From: Clostridium sp. JN-1
GTDB lineage: Bacteria; Bacillota; Clostridia; Clostridiales; Clostridiaceae
Assembly (NCBI RefSeq): GCF_003718715.1
Contig: NZ_CP033465.1
Span: forward strand, 372,001 to 436,000
DNA: 64,000 bases
Direction of reading: 5' to 3'
The notes beneath the pieces are model-generated. The model searched no databases. It worked only from the letters and a program-made list of their open reading frames with translations, and was not told where the DNA came from. The position numbers and the translations under genes are program-made. Below, in pieces: positions 1-13,405 of the stretch (within the stretch, counting starts at the first letter, position 1; each line of letters begins with the position of its first letter).

Positions 1-1
1 T

Positions 2-1573
2 TTAAATATAAAAGAGTATAAAAATTTATATCAGAACTTATCTGTAAGTGAGCTTGTTGAGCTTTCAATAAAAAGGGGGGAAGGCAAGTTATCAGATACT
101 GGGGCACTCGTTATAAATACAGGTAAGTATACGGGAAGATCACCTAAGGATAGATTTATAGTTAAACAAAAAAGTACTGCTCACCAAGTTAATTGGGGAG
201 ATGTAAATTTACCTATTAGTGAAGAAGTATTCAATAATTTGTATAAAGATGTTATTCAATATTTAAAAGATAAGGACTTATTTGTGTTTAATGGATTTGT
301 AGGGGCAATTAAGGAATATTCTTTACCTATAAAAGTAGTATGTGAGTATGCTTCTCAAGCATTATTTTCAACTAATTTATTTAGAAAACTAGATTTAGAT
401 GAAATAGATAACTTTAAAGCTGAATTTAGTATAATATCTGCACCAGGATTTAAAGCTAAAGGCAAAGAAGATGGGATAAACTCAGAGGCTTTTATTATAA
501 TAAATTTTGATAAAAGGATAGTTCTTATAGGCGGAACAAGATATTGTGGAGAAATAAAGAAAGCTGTATTTTCAATTATGAATTTTTTATTACCTAAGAA
601 ACATGTTATGCCAATGCATTGCTCTGCTAATATTGATGAAAATCAAAACACAACTATTTTTTTTGGACTATCTGGTACGGGGAAAACTACTTTGTCTGCA
701 GATCCCTTAAAAAAGCTTATAGGCGATGATGAACATGGCTGGAGTGATAAAGGTGTATTTAATTTTGAGGGAGGATGTTATGCTAAGACTATAAGATTGG
801 ATAAAGATAAAGAAAAAGAAATATATAATGCTATAAAGTTTGGAACTGTTCTAGAAAATGTTGTGGTTAATTCTCATAGACAAGTTGACTACAATAATAA
901 TAAGTATACTGAAAATACAAGAGCAGCTTATCCTTTAGAGTATATAAAAAATGTTAAAGAGGATGGAATTGGGAAAGTTCCTAAGACTATAATATTTTTA
1001 ACTGCAGATGCATTTGGAGTAATACCACCTATATCAAAATTAAGTAGAGAAGCTGCTTTATACCATTTCATATCAGGATATACAAGTAAAGTTGCTGGTA
1101 CAGAAAGAGGTATAGTAGAACCTAAAGTTACTTTCTCTGCTTGTTTTGGTGAGCCATTTATGCTTCTAGATCCATATGTATATGCCAAACTTTTAGGAGA
1201 AAATATAGACAAGTATGGTACACATATATATCTTGTGAATACAGGATGGTTAAGTGGGGGATTTAAAAAAGGAAGTAGAATAAAATTGTCATATACTAGA
1301 GCTATGATAAATGCAGCCATAGATGGAAAACTTGAAAAAGTTAAGTTTGTAGAGCATCCAATATTTAAAGTTTTGGTTCCACAAGAATGTCCAGGCGTTC
1401 CTAGTTATATTTTAAATCCTATTAATACTTGGGAAAACAAAAAAGATTACATTGATAAGACAGTATATTTAGCACATAAGTTTGAAGAAAATTTTAAAAA
1501 ATTCAAGCACGTACCTGAATCTATTATAAATGCAGGACCAGCTGCGCCTAATGATACAGTGAAGTCTGCATAA
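2..1573 (+). CDS. pckA: ATP-dependent phosphoenolpyruvate carboxykinase (5' partial)
   Basis: The enzyme interconverts oxaloacetate + ATP and phosphoenolpyruvate + CO2 in the cytoplasm. The open frame runs upstream to base 2 with no start, so the N-terminus lies outside the window; the downstream candidate start at 239 would cut into the conserved region. Seen directly: the substrate-site stretch NTGKYTGRSPKDRF (about 115-160), the kinase P-loop GLSGTGKTT (about 665-691), the metal-binding LIGDDEHGW just after it, and the C-terminal NTGWLSGGF region. The 523 residues present are close to the family's 520-540, so only a few residues are missing. It stands as a single gene, 107 bp before uppP. 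It could serve anaplerosis or gluconeogenesis in an anaerobe; direction cannot be read from sequence. Confidence 0.96.
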   Translation, partial: LNIKEYKNLYQNLSVSELVELSIKRGEGKLSDTGALVINTGKYTGRSPKDRFIVKQKSTAHQVNWGDVNLPISEEVFNNLYKDVIQYLKDKDLFVFNGFVGAIKEYSLPIKVVCEYASQALFSTNLFRKLDLDEIDNFKAEFSIISAPGFKAKGKEDGINSEAFIIINFDKRIVLIGGTRYCGEIKKAVFSIMNFLLPKKHVMPMHCSANIDENQNTTIFFGLSGTGKTTLSADPLKKLIGDDEHGWSDKGVFNFEGGCYAKTIRLDKDKEKEIYNAIKFGTVLENVVVNSHRQVDYNNNKYTENTRAAYPLEYIKNVKEDGIGKVPKTIIFLTADAFGVIPPISKLSREAALYHFISGYTSKVAGTERGIVEPKVTFSACFGEPFMLLDPYVYAKLLGENIDKYGTHIYLVNTGWLSGGFKKGSRIKLSYTRAMINAAIDGKLEKVKFVEHPIFKVLVPQECPGVPSYILNPINTWENKKDYIDKTVYLAHKFEENFKKFKHVPESIINAGPAAPNDTVKSA

Positions 1574-1680
1574 TATTTAATGTATTCCTATATATTCATG
1601 CTTGTGTAAGTATAAATAAAGATAGTATAATAATGATTATTGTTGATAAATAAAAATGTATTAGAGAGTGAGTGTGAAAA

Positions 1681-2514
1681 ATGGATTTTATACTTATATT
1701 TAAAGCTATAATAATAGGAATAGTAGAAGGTATAACAGAGTTTCTACCGATTTCATCAACAGGACATATGATTATAGTAGAAAATTTAATAAACTTTAAA
1801 GCTCCTATGTATCCTAAAGCATATATAGATATGTTTGATGTTGTAATTCAACTTGGAGCAATACTAGCAATTGTTGTTTTATACTGGCAAAAGATCAAAG
1901 GTTCACTATTAAATATTAAACCAGGAAAATGGGGATTTAAGCTTTGGTTTAATATGCTAGTAGCTTTTATTCCCGCAGCTGTATTAGGATTTTTACTTAA
2001 TGATATTATTAAGGCAAAGTTATTTAATTCTTTTACTGTAGCATGTGCATTAGTTGTAGGCGGTTTTTTGATGATTTTTATGGAGAATAAGTACAGAAAA
2101 GGAAACACGATAAGAGATATAGATGATGTAAATATTGTACAAGCATTTAAAATAGGATGCTTCCAGTGTTTATCGCTGTGGCCAGGTATGTCTCGTTCTG
2201 CATCTACCATAATGGGAGGATGGGTAAGCGGATTGAATAACTCTGCAGCAGCAGAATTTTCATTTTTCCTAGCTATCCCAACAATGGTTGCAGCTAGTGG
2301 ATATTCATTATTGAAAGTAAAAATTGCAATGAATGTTTCTCAAATTGAAGCACTAGTTGTAGCTTTTGTCGTAGCATTTATTGTAGCACTTATAGTTGTT
2401 GATAAGTTTATAAACTTTTTAAAGAGAAAACCTATGAGAGTATTTGCTGTATATAGAATATTTGTTGGAATTCTTATACTGGTACTTACATTTACCAAAG
2501 TATTAACAGTTTAA
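1681..2514 (+). CDS. uppP: Undecaprenyl-diphosphatase (bacitracin resistance, BacA/UppP type)
   Basis: This integral membrane phosphatase converts undecaprenyl pyrophosphate to the monophosphate and so recycles the lipid carrier for peptidoglycan and teichoic acid synthesis. The 277-residue protein has the two family signatures: EGITEFLPISSTGH near residues 17-30 and PGMSRSASTIMGGW near 172-185, which hold the catalytic Glu, Ser, His and Arg. Several hydrophobic segments fit the usual eight-helix topology. The start is ATG with GAGAGTGAG upstream. A strong hairpin terminator follows at 2538-2572, so it is probably transcribed alone or with weak readthrough from pckA. Confidence 0.95.
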   Translation: MDFILIFKAIIIGIVEGITEFLPISSTGHMIIVENLINFKAPMYPKAYIDMFDVVIQLGAILAIVVLYWQKIKGSLLNIKPGKWGFKLWFNMLVAFIPAAVLGFLLNDIIKAKLFNSFTVACALVVGGFLMIFMENKYRKGNTIRDIDDVNIVQAFKIGCFQCLSLWPGMSRSASTIMGGWVSGLNNSAAAEFSFFLAIPTMVAASGYSLLKVKIAMNVSQIEALVVAFVVAFIVALIVVDKFINFLKRKPMRVFAVYRIFVGILILVLTFTKVLTV

Positions 2515-2537
2515 TTTTAAGGCAGTATTTTAATAAG

Positions 2538-2573
2538 AAAGAGATGAAGTTTTGAAACTTCATCTCTTTTTGG
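2538..2573 (+). terminator. Rho-independent terminator after uppP
   Basis: A 15-bp perfect stem (AAAGAGATGAAGTTT and its complement) with a three-base loop ends in a T run. Confidence 0.9.
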
Positions 2574-2598
2574 TACTGAAGATATTATCAACATTTTT

Positions 2599-2736
2599 GA
2601 GAGAACAGGACATAGGACAGAGAAGGAGGATTTTTTATAGCTCGTTTCACTAAAGCGAAACATTGCTAACTTATATAAATTTAAGGATTTTTTTGCGTTA
2701 GCAAAAAATTAACCTTCATTGTCCTCTGTCCTCTGT
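2599..2736. repeat. Palindromic intergenic repeat, family A copy 1
   Basis: The element is bounded by imperfect inverted ends built on AGGACATAGGACAGAG (left) and TTGTCCTCTGTCCTCT (right). Inside are nested hairpins: GTTTC-(N)-GAAAC, and TTGCTAAC paired with GTTAGCAA. Related copies lie at about 26189-26305, 59268-59400 and 61037-61289. It has no coding capacity. A MITE-like or REP-like element is the likeliest description. Confidence 0.8.
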
Positions 2737-2860
2737 TTTTTATATTATGAATTTCAGTTAATATACGTTTCCTAGTGTATCTTTATATATAAAGGAGAGC
2801 ATTAAGGAGAAATAGTAAAAATAATAAGTTATAAATCAATTTAATGAGGACAAATTATTC

Positions 2861-2887
2861 TTGCTTTAAATACATTTGTGATAAAAT
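2861..2887 (+). promoter_or_regulatory. Possible rrn P1 promoter
   Basis: TTGCTT and TAAAAT are 15 bp apart, with a TGTG extended -10 element. The spacing is short. This is proposed only because rRNA operons often carry tandem promoters. Confidence 0.35.
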
Positions 2888-2944
2888 AGTTCATGTCGTC
2901 AAAACACATCATGCTTAAGTTCATAAAACTTTTGAAAGATGATG

Positions 2945-2973
2945 TTGACAACTTTTCTTAGATGTGATATTCT
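2945..2973 (+). promoter_or_regulatory. rrn promoter (-35 TTGACA, -10 TATTCT)
   Basis: TTGACA at 2945-2950 and TATTCT at 2968-2973 are separated by 17 bp, about 150 bases before the 16S gene. This is the best sigma-A promoter in the region. Confidence 0.75.
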
Positions 2974-2995
2974 AAGAAAGCCATGTAAGTGGTAA

Positions 2996-3008
2996 TGAAC
3001 TTTGAAAA
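2996..3008 (+). promoter_or_regulatory. boxA-like antitermination site, rrn leader
   Basis: The sequence TGAACTTTGAAAA resembles the NusB/S10 boxA. A closer match, TGTTCTTTGAAAA, lies between tRNA-Ile and 23S at 4888-4900. Paired boxA elements in leader and spacer are typical of rRNA operons. Confidence 0.55.
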
Positions 3009-3129
3009 TCAAACAGAGAAGAGAATAATAAACCAGCAATTCTTTTGAAAGCTGTGGAAACAGCTTAAAAGTAAGTAAATGAGCTTAAATTGAACTTGAA
3101 ACTCTGGAAAGAGTTTATATATAAGAAAT

Positions 3130-4650
<1,521 letters not shown>

Positions 4651-4729
4651 TCGTAAGATAGTTAATTCTATCTTAAAAGACTGGTTTAATATCGATACTC
4701 TGTTTGATTTATATTGTTCTTAATTATAT

Positions 4730-4805
4730 GGGGGTATAGCTCAGTTGGGAGAGCATCTGCCTTGCACGCAGAGGGTCAAGAGTTCGAGTCTCTTTATCTC
4801 CACCA
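4730..4805 (+). tRNA. tRNA-Ala (TGC)
   Basis: A 76-nt cloverleaf with anticodon TGC in loop CTTGCAC, a normal T-loop (TTCGAGT) and encoded CCA. The acceptor stem has two G-T wobbles. It lies in the 16S-23S spacer, the standard place for tRNA-Ala/Ile. Confidence 0.96.
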
Positions 4806-4808
4806 TAA

Positions 4809-4885
<77 letters not shown>

Positions 4886-4887
4886 TT

Positions 4888-4900
4888 TGTTCTTTGAAAA
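4888..4900 (+). promoter_or_regulatory. boxA-like site before 23S
   Basis: TGTTCTTTGAAAA is a near-consensus boxA just after tRNA-Ile. It likely supports antitermination through the 23S gene. Confidence 0.6.
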
Positions 4901-5064
4901 TTGCACAGAGAAAATAAGTTAAAAGTAAAGCATATTCATGTATATTTATTCTAAAAAGAATATTTATGCTGAATAAAGATTAATATAATTAATCGTACTT
5001 TGTAGAATTAAAAGATTCTTATAGTTATAGTTGATGTAATAATATATCAACTATGAAACAAAAA

Positions 5065-5180
5065 TTAATAATAGCGAGCAAGACAATGAAAAACTTGAGT
5101 GAGGAGCGGAATTTACTTATGTAAATGAGCACCGCAGGGAGAGTTTTGAAGCAGTATTGCGAAGCTAGTAGTAATTTTTA
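5065..5180 (+). repeat. rRNA spacer repeat, family C copy 1
   Basis: About 115 bp just upstream of 23S is repeated at 8195-8315 just upstream of 5S. Shared blocks include AAAAACTTGA-TGAGGAGC, ATGTAAATGAGCACCGCAG and GAGAGTTTTGA-GCAGTA. An internal dyad, AATTTAC-(N)-GTAAAT, suggests the transcript folds. A processing stem or a mobile insertion is possible. Confidence 0.75.
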
Positions 5181-5185
5181 ACTTA

Positions 5186-8087
<2,902 letters not shown>

Positions 8088-8194
8088 ATTAACTAAAATC
8101 GTTTAATTTAACTTTTAACTTAACTATACTGTGCAATTTTGAGAGAACAAATTCTCAATAAAAATGATATACAATATGTATCAATTAACAATAA

Positions 8195-8315
8195 AAATCG
8201 ATAGAAGCGAACAGTACAAGGAAAAACTTGAATGAGGAGCAGAATTTACTGTGATGTAAATGAGCACCGCAGAGAGAGTTTTGACGCAGTAATGTGAAGC
8301 TTATAGCAATTTTTA
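8195..8315 (+). repeat. rRNA spacer repeat, family C copy 2
   Basis: This is the second copy of the element at 5065-5180, in the same orientation, in the 23S-5S spacer. It has diverged by scattered substitutions and small indels. Confidence 0.75.
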
Positions 8316-8322
8316 AAGTTAA

Positions 8323-8440
8323 TCTGGTGGTAATGACGTAAAGGTAACACTCCTTCCCATACCGAACAGGTAGGTTAAGCTTTACAGTGCCGATGGTACT
8401 TCAGGGGAGACCCTGCGGGAGAGTAAGTCGCTGCCAGGTG
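8323..8440 (+). rRNA. rrf: 5S ribosomal RNA
   Basis: About 118 nt, with 5' TCTGGTGGTAATGACG pairing with the 3' CGCTGCCAGGTG and the central block CCCATACCGAACAGG. Ends were placed by pairing. Confidence 0.95.
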
Positions 8441-8453
8441 TAAAACATATTGT

Positions 8454-8528
8454 TCCGCGATAGCTCAACGGTGGAGCATTCGGCTGTTAACCGAAGGGTT
8501 GAAGGTTCGAATCCTTTTCGCGGAGCCA
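8454..8528 (+). tRNA. tRNA-Asn (GTT)
   Basis: A 75-nt cloverleaf with anticodon GTT, acceptor TCCGCGA paired with TCGCGGA, T-loop TTCGAAT and encoded CCA. It closes the rRNA operon. Confidence 0.95.
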
Positions 8529-8643
8529 TTTTTATTTTTTGTAAAAGTTGATATATGTAGCTGTAGAATTAAGAAAGAGTACTTAATTTTACAGCTTTTA
8601 TTTTTAGATGTGTTTAAGTATAGTGTTGATTTTGAAATACTGT

Positions 8644-9507
8644 CTAATATTTGAATATTTTATTACCATCGCTGAGTAATATAATATTTCCATCTAGATC
8701 TGTTCTATATACTTGGATATTCCTTTTCTTTAATTCTTTTAAAGTCTTTTTATGCGGATGCCCGTAATCATTGTTCTTACCGCAGCTTATGACAGCAATC
8801 TTGGGGTCTGACTTATCTAAGAATTCTTCTGATGAAGATGAATTACTTCCGTGATGACCAACCTTTAATATATCACAAGAAATGTCGATATTGTTATCAA
8901 GTATTTCTTGTTCACTTAGCTTCTGTGCATCTCCCATAAATAAAAACTTACAATTCTTGTATGATAGTTTTATTACAGCTGAATAATTATTTAAATTTTC
9001 ATAAGTGCTGCTATTTGGAGCTATTATACTGCAGTTAACATCTTTACCTAAATCTAAAGTTATTCCTGATTTAGCTTCATATATTTTCATATCTTTATTT
9101 CTTAATGCAATTACCATATCTTCAAATGACTTTGTATTTGTAATTACTTTTGGTGCATAAAAGTTATCAGTAGAATATCTTTTTATCACAGCAGGCATTC
9201 CCCCTATATGGTCTTCATGTGGATGAGTAGCTATAACGTAATTTAACTTCTGTATTTTTTGTTTGTCTAAAAATGAAATCAACTTATCAGTATTTTCATT
9301 GGGACCTGCATCTATAAGCAAATTTTTATTATTGACTTGAATTAATATGCTGTCACCTTGACCTACATCAATGTAATTTATTTTAAGATAATTCTTATTT
9401 ACATTTGATGAAGTTTGAATATGAGTACAGCCTACAGCGGCAAAAGTAAAGATTAAAAATATAACTATGATTTTAAGATATCGTTTATAAAGATTTATAA
9501 TAATCAC
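8644..9507 (-). CDS. Secreted/lipoprotein metallo-beta-lactamase-fold hydrolase (ComEC C-terminal-like)
   Basis: This 287-residue protein has an N-terminal hydrophobic segment ending in a lipobox-like AAVGC, so it is probably a membrane-anchored lipoprotein outside the cell. The MBL core shows DVGQGDS near residue 48, the metal-binding ATHPHEDHIGG near 95-105, a later FMGDAQ and DILKVGHHGSNSSSS. These match the soluble MBL domain fused to DNA-channel protein ComEC, but the channel itself is absent. It might act on nucleic acid or phosphodiesters; the substrate is unknown. A paralogue lies at 24744-25562. The GTG start sits very close to its GGGAAG site, so the exact start is unsure. Confidence 0.85.
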   Translation of the reverse strand: MIIINLYKRYLKIIVIFLIFTFAAVGCTHIQTSSNVNKNYLKINYIDVGQGDSILIQVNNKNLLIDAGPNENTDKLISFLDKQKIQKLNYVIATHPHEDHIGGMPAVIKRYSTDNFYAPKVITNTKSFEDMVIALRNKDMKIYEAKSGITLDLGKDVNCSIIAPNSSTYENLNNYSAVIKLSYKNCKFLFMGDAQKLSEQEILDNNIDISCDILKVGHHGSNSSSSEEFLDKSDPKIAVISCGKNNDYGHPHKKTLKELKKRNIQVYRTDLDGNIILLSDGNKIFKY

Positions 9508-9918
9508 TTCCCAAAACTTTTAAATAGGTAGATATTAGTAATATTTACAAGTCATCTGGTTTTAAACAGCTAAATTTATAAAAGTTTGCTAAATTAGATG
9601 AATATTTATTTTAAGCTCCTACATTTGATGTTAGCATTTAATATATGAATATATAGTGCCAATCTTGAGAAAAAAAATCCTTTTTCACGGAAAAATCACC
9701 TAAAATGATAATAGCATAAAATATCCTACAAAAATATGAAAATTTATATTTGCTTATACAGAATAAAAATGTTACAATATAAGAATAATTATACTGCAAT
9801 TAATAGAGTATAAGCTGGTTTACGAATAAGTATTCAATAAAAATGTATAAAAACAAATTTGTAAGATATTTCTGAAACACTTACAAATGCATTTCCATAA
9901 CATAATTATTGCAAAAAA

Positions 9919-9938
9919 GGCTTGAAAACAAACAAGCC
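9919..9938 (+). promoter_or_regulatory. Leader hairpin before Re-citrate synthase gene
   Basis: GGCTTG and CAAGCC flank an eight-base A-rich loop 22 bases before the Shine-Dalgarno. A second small dyad, GAATAAGTATTC, lies at 9824-9835. No terminator T run follows. A role in expression is only a suggestion. The rest of 9508-9970 is AT-rich with nothing I can name. Confidence 0.3.
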
Positions 9939-9970
9939 AATAATTTATAAATATAACGTTGGAGGGTATT

Positions 9971-11341
9971 ATGGATATTATGAAAAAATCTTCGTATGAA
10001 CATGTTTTGCAAGATGTGGAAGTTCCTAATCTTTATAAAGATATATTTCCTTATTCTGAAATCCCGAAGGTAACTTTTAATCAAATTCAGGTACCTATGG
10101 ATTTGCCAAGGGATATATGGATTACGGATACTACTTTTAGAGATGGGCAGCAATCGATGCCTCCTTATTCAGCCGATCAGATAATTAGAATTTTTGATTA
10201 TCTTCACCAATTAGATAATAATTCAGGAATTATAAAGCAAACAGAATTTTTCCTGTATACTGAAAAAGATAGAAAAGCTGCAAATGTATGTATGGAAAGA
10301 GGTTATAAATTCCCTGAAGTTACTTCGTGGATAAGAGCTAATAAAGAAGATTTTAAACTAGTTAAAGAAATGGGAATAAAAGAAACAGGAATGCTCATGT
10401 CATGTTCAGATTATCATATATTTAAAAAGTTAGGTAAAACGAGACAACAAGCAATGGACATGTATATTGAAATAGTTGAAGAAGCTTTAAGTAATGGCAT
10501 ACGTCCAAGATGCCACTTGGAGGATATTACGAGAGCTGATTTTTATGGATTTGTAGTGCCGTTTGTGAATAAGCTCATGAAGCTTTCTAAAGAATCTGGT
10601 ATACCTATAAAAATAAGAGCTTGCGATACTCTTGGATTAGGTGTTCCATATGCAGGTGTATCACTTCCAAGAAGTGTACAAGAATTGATACATGGTCTTA
10701 GAGTTAATTGCGGAGTACCTTCAGAGATGATAGAATGGCATGGACATAATGATTTTAATGCAGTTGTTAGCAATTCAACCACTGCATGGCTATATGGTGC
10801 ATCTGCAATAAATACATCTCTTTTGGGAATAGGAGAGAGAACAGGTAATTGCCCGCTGGAATCTATGATATTTGAATATGCCCAATTAAGAGGTACAACT
10901 AAAAACATGAATTTACATGTTATAACTGAAATAGCCCAATACTTTAAAAAGGAAATGAAGTATGATATACCGCCTAGAACTCCTTTTGTTGGTAAGCAAT
11001 TTAATGTTACAAGAGCAGGTATACATGCAGATGGAATCCTAAAAGACGAAGAGATATACAATATTTTTGATACAGATAAAATACTTGATAGACCTGTAAT
11101 TGTTGCTGTAAATCAATATTCTGGACTTGCAGGAATAGCTGCATGGATAAATACCTATTATAGATTACAAGGCGAAGAAAAGGTAGGTAAAAGGGATTCT
11201 AGAGTTAAAGAAATAAAAGAATGGGTTGACGAACAGTATGTTAATGGCAGAACTACAATAATAGGAAACAATGAATTAGAATTATTAGTAGAAAAGCTTA
11301 TGCCAGAAGTTATAGAAAAAAAAGATACTAGGGCAAGTTAA
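9971..11341 (+). CDS. Re-citrate synthase (isopropylmalate/homocitrate synthase family)
   Basis: It condenses acetyl-CoA with oxaloacetate to citrate, with the stereochemistry opposite to ordinary citrate synthase. The DRE-TIM fold is clear: TDTTFRDGQQSMPPYS near residue 47, RPRCHLEDITRAD, IKIRACDTLG, and the metal-binding pair in EWHGHNDFNAV. The protein (456 aa) lacks an obvious leucine-sensing domain of LeuA. The ATG at 9971 is chosen because a GGAGGGT site lies just upstream, whereas a TTG at 9959 would overlap it. Aconitase and NAD-isocitrate dehydrogenase genes follow, as in the C. kluyveri locus where Re-citrate synthase was biochemically identified. Homocitrate synthase is the alternative, made less likely by these neighbours. 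Confidence 0.88.
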   Translation: MDIMKKSSYEHVLQDVEVPNLYKDIFPYSEIPKVTFNQIQVPMDLPRDIWITDTTFRDGQQSMPPYSADQIIRIFDYLHQLDNNSGIIKQTEFFLYTEKDRKAANVCMERGYKFPEVTSWIRANKEDFKLVKEMGIKETGMLMSCSDYHIFKKLGKTRQQAMDMYIEIVEEALSNGIRPRCHLEDITRADFYGFVVPFVNKLMKLSKESGIPIKIRACDTLGLGVPYAGVSLPRSVQELIHGLRVNCGVPSEMIEWHGHNDFNAVVSNSTTAWLYGASAINTSLLGIGERTGNCPLESMIFEYAQLRGTTKNMNLHVITEIAQYFKKEMKYDIPPRTPFVGKQFNVTRAGIHADGILKDEEIYNIFDTDKILDRPVIVAVNQYSGLAGIAAWINTYYRLQGEEKVGKRDSRVKEIKEWVDEQYVNGRTTIIGNNELELLVEKLMPEVIEKKDTRAS

Positions 11342-11372
11342 ATTACATTTTATAAATGGAGGTAATATTATA

Positions 11373-13298
11373 ATGGAACTAAATATTGCGCAGAAGATAA
11401 TAAAAAGACATCTTGTGAAAGGAGAAATGGTTCCAGGACAGGAAATTGCAATAAGGATAGATAGAACCTTAACTCAGGATTCAACTGGTACTATGGCGTA
11501 TCTTCAATTTGAAGCTCTTGGAATAGATAGAGTTAAAACTAAGAAATCAGTTGCATATATAGATCACAATATACTTCAATCTGGACCTGAAAATGCAGAT
11601 GATCATCTTTATATTCAAACTGCAGCTAAAAAACATGGTATATACTTTTCAAGACCTGGAAATGGTATATGCCATCAAGTTAATCTTGAGAGATTTGGAA
11701 TACCAGGTGACACTTTACTTGGATCAGACAGCCACACACCTACTGGAGGCGGAATAGGAATGCTTGCAATTGGTGCTGGAGGACTTGACGTTGCTGTAGC
11801 TATGGGCGGCGGAGAATATTATATAAATATGCCTAAGGTTGTGAAGGTAAATTTAAAAGGTAAGTTAAGTCCGTGGGCTGCAGCAAAAGATATAATCCTT
11901 GAAATTTTAAGAAGACTTACTGTAAAAGGTGGAGTTGGAAAGATATTTGAATACTCTGGAGAAGGAGTAAAAACTTTAACTGTACCTCAAAGAGCAACTA
12001 TAACAAATATGGGAGCAGAGCTTGGAGCAACTACATCAATATTTCCCAGCGATGAAGTTACTCATGAATTTTTAAAAGCTCAAGGTAGAGAAGAAGATTT
12101 TATTGAAATAAAAGCTGATAATGATGCAAGTTATGATGAAGAAATAGAAATAGATTTATCAACTTTGGAACCATTAGCTGCTTGCCCACATAGTCCTGAT
12201 AATGTAGTTCCTGTATCTGAACTTAAAGATATAAAAGTAAATCAAGTTTGTATAGGAAGTTGTACTAATTCTTCTTATGTAGATATGATGAAAGTATCAA
12301 AAATACTTGAGGGAAAAACAATAGATGAAAATGTATCATTAGTTATTTCACCAGGATCCAAGCAAGTTTTAAATATGATGGCTAAAAATGGTGCACTTTC
12401 AAGTATGGTAGCTGCTGGAGCAAGGGTACTAGAATGTGCCTGCGGACCATGTATAGGTATGGGTCAGTCTCCATCAACTAATGCAGTATCTCTTAGAACT
12501 TTTAATAGAAATTTTGAAGGAAGATCAGGTACTGTTTCAGCACAAGTTTATATAGTAAGTCCTGAAGTTGCAGCTGCATCTGCATTAACGGGGCATATTA
12601 CTGATCCTAGGAAACTTGGATGCGATATTGAAATAAAAGTTCCAGAAAAGTTTTTAGTAAATGATAATATGATAGTTCCACCTGCAGAAGATGGAGAAAA
12701 TGTTAAAGTTGTTAGAGGACCAAATATAAAACCATTTCCAAAGGCAAAACCTCTATCAAATGTGGTAGAAGGTAAGGTTTTAACTAAGGTTTCAGATAAT
12801 ATAACTACTGATCATATAATGCCTTCTAATGCTAAGCTTTTACCATATAGATCAAACATTCCGTATTTATCAGAATATTGTTTAACACCTTGTGATAAGG
12901 ATTTTCCTAAAAAGGCTAAAGAAAATAATGGTGGATTTATTGTTGGAGGAGTTAATTATGGTCAAGGTTCAAGCAGAGAGCATGCAGCATTAGCACCTCT
13001 GTATCTTGGTATAAAGGCTGTATTTGCAAAATCATTTGCTAGAATTCACAAGGCAAACTTAATAAACAATGGGATAATACCCTTGGTATTTGGTGATTTA
13101 AATGATTATGACAAAATAGGTGAAATGGATGAACTAATTATAGAAAATGCGCTAGATCAAGTGAATAATAGTGAAGTTATAGTTAAAAATAAAACTAGAA
13201 ATGAAGAATATAAGATGCTTTTAGAAATTACAGAAAGACAAAGAAATATGATAAAACTAGGCGGACTTTTAAACCTAGTAAAGAATAAGAAAAACTAA
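11373..13298 (+). CDS. acn: Aconitate hydratase
   Basis: It isomerises citrate to isocitrate through a [4Fe-4S] cluster. The 641-residue length matches the short, mitochondrial-type/bacterial clade found in anaerobes rather than the 900-residue AcnA. Seen: SDSHTPTGGGIG near 118-129, cluster ligands in IGSCTNSS and in ECACGPCIGMG, and the swivel-domain NYGQGSSREHAAL. The start is ATG with GGAGG upstream, 31 bp after the Re-citrate synthase gene, so both are co-transcribed. It supplies isocitrate to the next gene. Confidence 0.95.
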   Translation: MELNIAQKIIKRHLVKGEMVPGQEIAIRIDRTLTQDSTGTMAYLQFEALGIDRVKTKKSVAYIDHNILQSGPENADDHLYIQTAAKKHGIYFSRPGNGICHQVNLERFGIPGDTLLGSDSHTPTGGGIGMLAIGAGGLDVAVAMGGGEYYINMPKVVKVNLKGKLSPWAAAKDIILEILRRLTVKGGVGKIFEYSGEGVKTLTVPQRATITNMGAELGATTSIFPSDEVTHEFLKAQGREEDFIEIKADNDASYDEEIEIDLSTLEPLAACPHSPDNVVPVSELKDIKVNQVCIGSCTNSSYVDMMKVSKILEGKTIDENVSLVISPGSKQVLNMMAKNGALSSMVAAGARVLECACGPCIGMGQSPSTNAVSLRTFNRNFEGRSGTVSAQVYIVSPEVAAASALTGHITDPRKLGCDIEIKVPEKFLVNDNMIVPPAEDGENVKVVRGPNIKPFPKAKPLSNVVEGKVLTKVSDNITTDHIMPSNAKLLPYRSNIPYLSEYCLTPCDKDFPKKAKENNGGFIVGGVNYGQGSSREHAALAPLYLGIKAVFAKSFARIHKANLINNGIIPLVFGDLNDYDKIGEMDELIIENALDQVNNSEVIVKNKTRNEEYKMLLEITERQRNMIKLGGLLNLVKNKKN

Positions 13299-13324
13299 AG
13301 TATTTGTTAATGCTTATAATTTTA

Positions 13325-13375
13325 GAACATTCGATTGATTTAAACTTAAATTGTCTTTAAGCTTATCGAATGTTC
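13325..13375 (+). promoter_or_regulatory. Intercistronic hairpin between acn and icd
   Basis: GAACATTCGAT and ATCGAATGTTC form an 11-bp stem around a loop that can pair further. Only a short mixed T stretch follows, so it may stabilise or partly attenuate the transcript rather than end it. Confidence 0.5.
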
Positions 13376-13405
13376 TTGATTTTTAAAATTGTGGAGGTGT
13401 AAAAT

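Noticed and set aside
10543-11061. 172-codon minus-strand ORF inside the Re-citrate synthase gene
   Set aside because: Antisense to a strongly conserved gene; it is a codon-bias shadow with no ribosome-binding site.
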